Positions 61,669 to 64,000 of a DNA stretch of 64,000 bases are shown one piece after another. Origin of the DNA: Salirhabdus sp. Marseille-P4669 (GTDB taxonomy: Bacteria; Bacillota; Bacilli; Bacillales; Alkalibacillaceae); NCBI RefSeq assembly GCF_900240405.1, contig NZ_OEQK01000001.1:496001-560000 (forward strand). Direction: 5' to 3'. The notes under the pieces are model-generated. The model saw only the letters and a program-made list of their open reading frames with translations. It ran no database searches and had not been told where the DNA came from. A program made the translations under genes and the position numbers. Within the stretch, counting starts at the first letter, position 1, and each line of letters starts with the position of its first letter.

Positions 61669-61698
61669 AAAAAATCCAAAACGAAAGGAGACAAAACA

Positions 61699-62298
61699 TT
61701 GAAAAAAACACTCCTATACATCGGAATTGTCATCATAAGTTCTGCAGTCCTTACTTTTGGAACGATAAAATGGTTTGAATCTCTATCAAATGATTCTGCT
61801 GAAGAGGAAGCTACGAATGAAGAAAAGGAAAAAACAGAGAAGAAGGGTGTTACGGAAGTAGAGTCGGTAGCAGCAACAGAACAGCTGGAATCAGAACGAG
61901 AGCAGATTAAAGGGACCATTTCTGATGCGGATATTGATCACTTTTTGGAGCAAGGGTTAAACCCATTTGGGACGAAGGTGGCGATGGAGCAGCTAGATGA
62001 TGCTCATTATCAAGAGTATATTCATGGAATGTCCCATCAGAAGGTTCGTGCTGAGAAAAAATGGGGCTTTTATGAGCTACATCCTAGAAGAGTAGAATGG
62101 CTTTTAGAAGGCTTAGAAAAAGTAGATTTACAACATGAACAGGTTTATCGAAATATCCTAGAAAAATGGGCACAAGGTGATTTCTCCGAAGTAGATCGAG
62201 ATCATAATGCAATCTGGAGTATACAAGGTGGTACAGTTGGAAGAGCGACTGGTATATTGAGTACAGCTGAGGAGCAGGAGTATATTGAAAGTCAATGA
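61699..62298 (+). CDS. Membrane-anchored protein of unknown function
   Basis: A 199-residue protein with one N-terminal transmembrane helix (about residues 4-24). A Glu/Lys-rich linker follows (EEEATNEEKEKTEKK), then a helical C-terminal domain with GLNPFGTKVAMEQLDDAHYQ and HGMSHQKVRAEKKWGF. The start is TTG 61699 with AAAGGAG upstream; a longer reading would run through the inverted REP-like copy and is rejected. It resembles conserved Bacillaceae proteins of unknown function, perhaps the DUF6241 group, though I am not certain. Confidence 0.78.
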   Translation: MKKTLLYIGIVIISSAVLTFGTIKWFESLSNDSAEEEATNEEKEKTEKKGVTEVESVAATEQLESEREQIKGTISDADIDHFLEQGLNPFGTKVAMEQLDDAHYQEYIHGMSHQKVRAEKKWGFYELHPRRVEWLLEGLEKVDLQHEQVYRNILEKWAQGDFSEVDRDHNAIWSIQGGTVGRATGILSTAEEQEYIESQ

Positions 62299-62303
62299 TG
62301 TTG

Positions 62304-62340
62304 TGGAAGTATTCTTCGCTGTAGGGGAATGCTTCTTTTT
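62304..62340 (+). terminator. Terminator behind the 61699 gene
   Basis: GGAAGTATTC and GGAATGCTTC form the stem, ending in TTTTT. Confidence 0.65.
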
Positions 62341-62436
62341 GTGGCCAAAATGCACCTCTAGTCGATTGGGATAGGAAATATTGATGACAAAATACCCATA
62401 AACTAGTAAAATAAACATGGCTAGGGGGGAAGCGCT

Positions 62437-63453
62437 TTGAAGGGGAAACTCAGTATTATTGCGATTTCTTTATGTGTGGTAGGTCTTGTTGTTGTATTGT
62501 ATGTAGGACCAAAACATCAGGAAGAAAAGCTTACGAAAATTTTGGCAAGTAGTGATCGAGAAAAAGTAGATTTCGTAATAGATGAAGTTGATAATCCTGA
62601 TTTTTACGGAAAATTAGTACATAATGAGCCTATTGATATGCTGGTTGTTGGTGATTCTTTATCTACTAGTGATGAAGACAATGCATGGTATACCTTATTA
62701 TCCAATTCGCTTTCAGATGAGTACGAAACTGAAGTGAATATAAATGTTCAAACGACAGACGCAGGTTTATACAACAATTGGATGGATTATCTTTCGGAAA
62801 AGCAGCAAGCATACGATCTTATTTTTTTCCTGCAGGGAGATAACGATAATCGAACCGAGAAAGAGTACAAACATTTATATGAAGCCTTCTTATCGGAATT
62901 AACTTCCCAGCATCCTAAGGCAGAGATTATAACTGTTACAGAAAGTGGTATGGATGAACAACAAAGCAGTGTCATTCAGGAACTAGCAGCCTATTATCAT
63001 GTTGTCTTAATCGATAATGTGGAGGTTGCTGGTGATGAGGGTGATGCAGGGTTAAGGGATAACGTGTTTAATTATATTCGTACTTATGTATACGGCAATA
63101 AAAAGGTCAGCTATCCAGAGAAGGAATTTTTATATGGAGGTACAGAAACCTATAAAAATATGAATGTCTTATCTTTGGTTGATTTAGAAGATCCTATTTC
63201 CTTAAGCTTTTCTGGAAGTCTTGTAGGGATTTCTTATAAGACCGGTCCAGATCATGGTTTCTTTGATGTTTATGTCGATGGTGCGTATGTGGATAGTTAT
63301 GACACCTATGGAGAAGAGGAAATGGTTCAACATATTATCGTTTCCGACACGCTTGATAGTGGTGAGCATGCGATTACCATTCAGCCTTCTATTTTGACAA
63401 ACGAGGATTCAAGTGGAGATGAGCTTGAATTTATAGGATTGATTACGAATTAA
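62437..63453 (+). CDS. Membrane-anchored SGNH/GDSL-hydrolase-like protein
   Basis: A 338-residue protein with an N-terminal signal anchor (about residues 5-24), then an SGNH-like domain beginning VVGDSLSTSDEDNAWY (Gly-Asp-Ser block I). FFLQGDNDN stands where block III GxND would be. The C-terminal ~110 residues (about 228-338) look like a beta-sandwich (FSGSLVGISYKTGPDHGFFDVYVDGAYVDSY), often seen as a carbohydrate-contacting module in such hydrolases. An extracellular esterase acting on cell-wall or EPS acyl groups is plausible. TTG start 62437 with GGGGGAAG. Confidence 0.78.
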   Translation: MKGKLSIIAISLCVVGLVVVLYVGPKHQEEKLTKILASSDREKVDFVIDEVDNPDFYGKLVHNEPIDMLVVGDSLSTSDEDNAWYTLLSNSLSDEYETEVNINVQTTDAGLYNNWMDYLSEKQQAYDLIFFLQGDNDNRTEKEYKHLYEAFLSELTSQHPKAEIITVTESGMDEQQSSVIQELAAYYHVVLIDNVEVAGDEGDAGLRDNVFNYIRTYVYGNKKVSYPEKEFLYGGTETYKNMNVLSLVDLEDPISLSFSGSLVGISYKTGPDHGFFDVYVDGAYVDSYDTYGEEEMVQHIIVSDTLDSGEHAITIQPSILTNEDSSGDELEFIGLITN

Positions 63454-63455
63454 TA

Positions 63456-63495
63456 GAAAAACTAGCGATTTTAAATGAAATCGCTAGTTTTTTTT
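63456..63495. terminator. Bidirectional terminator between convergent genes
   Basis: AAAAACTAGCGATTT and AAATCGCTAGTTTTT form a perfect stem; the stop codon of the minus-strand glcF-like gene lies inside the right arm. Confidence 0.88.
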
Positions 63496-64000
63496 CGACA
63501 TATTTCGGGGAGTGCCAGGCACCCCTACTGCCTCCACCAACAAATCCACTATATGCACAGCTCGCATTCTTTCAGACAGTCCTTCTCGTTCTATTCCGAG
63601 CTTCATTTGCAATAGACAGCCGGGGTTTGTGGTTACGATGGTGGTGGCTTGTGTTTCTTGTACTCGTTCCATTTTATAATCTAAATGTTTCATAGAGAGC
63701 TCGGAATGCACGAGGTTATAGATTCCAGCAGATCCACAGCACCGCTCGGCATCAGGCATTTCCTCATAGGTGACACCCTTGATTGCTTTCAGCAGCTTAC
63801 GTGGTTCTTCAAAGGTTCGTTGGACATTTCGTAAGTGACAGGAATCCTGATAGGTGACAACCTGTTGTGGCAATTGTAAATCCAATTTATGAAAATCTAA
63901 CTCTACCAAAACGGCGGTAATATCTTTGATTTTACGAGCGAACTCCTCGGCGCGCTCTGCCCAAAATGGCTCCTTCTTTAATAAATGGCCATAATCATGT
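63484..64000 (-). CDS. glcF: GlcF-type (Fe-S)-binding oxidoreductase subunit, C-terminal part (cut by window edge)
   Basis: The C-terminal ~172 residues of a CCG-domain iron-sulfur protein, like the GlcF subunit of glycolate oxidase. VVTYQDSCHLRNVQ, AERCCGSAGIYN and TTNPGCLLQMKLG carry the CCG-domain cysteines. The frame is open to the right edge (GHLLKKEPFWAERAEEFARK), so the start lies outside. The last codons (GVPGTPRNMSKKN) are read from a REP-like copy, and the stop lies in the terminator stem. Glycolate or another 2-hydroxyacid is the likely substrate of the complex. Confidence 0.88.
   Translation of the reverse strand, partial: HDYGHLLKKEPFWAERAEEFARKIKDITAVLVELDFHKLDLQLPQQVVTYQDSCHLRNVQRTFEEPRKLLKAIKGVTYEEMPDAERCCGSAGIYNLVHSELSMKHLDYKMERVQETQATTIVTTNPGCLLQMKLGIEREGLSERMRAVHIVDLLVEAVGVPGTPRNMSKKN
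63494..63525 (-). repeat. REP-like palindrome in the 3' end of the glcF-like gene
   Basis: On the minus strand GGGGTGCCTGGCACTCCCC followed by GAAATATGTCGAA, translated in frame as the C-terminal tail of the iron-sulfur protein. Confidence 0.87.

Noticed and set aside
61624-61698. Upstream extension of the 61699 gene to an ATG at 61624
   Set aside because: It would be translated through the inverted REP-like copy; the TTG at 61699 has a strong AAAGGAG site and opens directly onto the transmembrane helix.

Overview
The window comes from a low-GC Gram-positive rod of the family Bacillaceae. Shine-Dalgarno sites are strong AGGAGG types, TTG and GTG starts are common, and several genes match Bacillus subtilis families (AlaR/AlaT, YunD, YqzG/YhdC, NagA/NagB, a sigma-D type chemotaxis promoter). 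No rRNA or tRNA gene, CRISPR array or prophage was seen. Function calls rest on protein motifs and remembered family sequences; nothing was searched against a database.

Layout. 1-1514: end of a sugar ABC transporter (partial ATPase, permease). 1539-11801: a complete autoinducer-2 uptake and processing (Lsr) locus, with cupin-lsrK-lsrR on the minus strand and lsrACDB-lsrF on the plus strand, then a DJ-1/PfpI gene. The block is bracketed by two direct copies of a ~400-bp non-coding repeat built from a 10-bp motif every ~20-21 bp. 12693-15870: a compact pqqABCDE operon for the redox cofactor pyrroloquinoline quinone, with a 25-residue PqqA and an apparent ATT start for pqqB. 16015-19556: MFS transporter, unknown membrane-anchored protein, MetX-like hydrolase. 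19793-24846: tandem 802-residue PAS5-GGDEF proteins with altered signature motifs. 25057-30643: DJ-1 protein, RNase H-like protein, CoxG-like protein, DUF3889, NhaC antiporter and a YunD-type 5'-nucleotidase. 31175-40731: a nine-gene exopolysaccharide operon (priming transferase, glycosyltransferase, deacetylase, polymerase, Wzz, tyrosine kinase, FemAB-like transferase, a flippase/CDP-alcohol transferase fusion, GalE). 40920-49381: SLAP-like lipoprotein, a chemotaxis receptor with an in-frame amber codon, alaR-alaT, nagAB, a REP-associated transposase, a small lipoprotein and proC. 49601-59158: an RpiR-controlled catabolic operon (TRAP transporter, Zn-dehydrogenase, class I aldolase, FGGY kinase, 2-hydroxyacid dehydrogenase and an unexpected PRPP synthetase), followed by a dehydrogenase paralogue and an acetamidase. 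61699-64000: two membrane-anchored proteins and the edge of a GlcF-type iron-sulfur protein.

At least 14 copies of a ~31-bp REP-like palindrome are scattered from 24864 to 63525, nearly all at gene 3' ends. In three genes the palindrome supplies the last codons and stop. The likely mobilising enzyme, a Y1 (HUH) transposase of the REP-associated type, lies at 47667-48272 between two oppositely oriented copies.

The best candidates for something little described are the Gram-positive pqq operon, the REP/RAYT system with its 3'-end targeting, the phased ~20-21-bp repeat bracketing the lsr locus, the flippase-CDP-alcohol transferase fusion with an internal start, and the TRAP-aldolase-kinase-PRPP synthetase operon.
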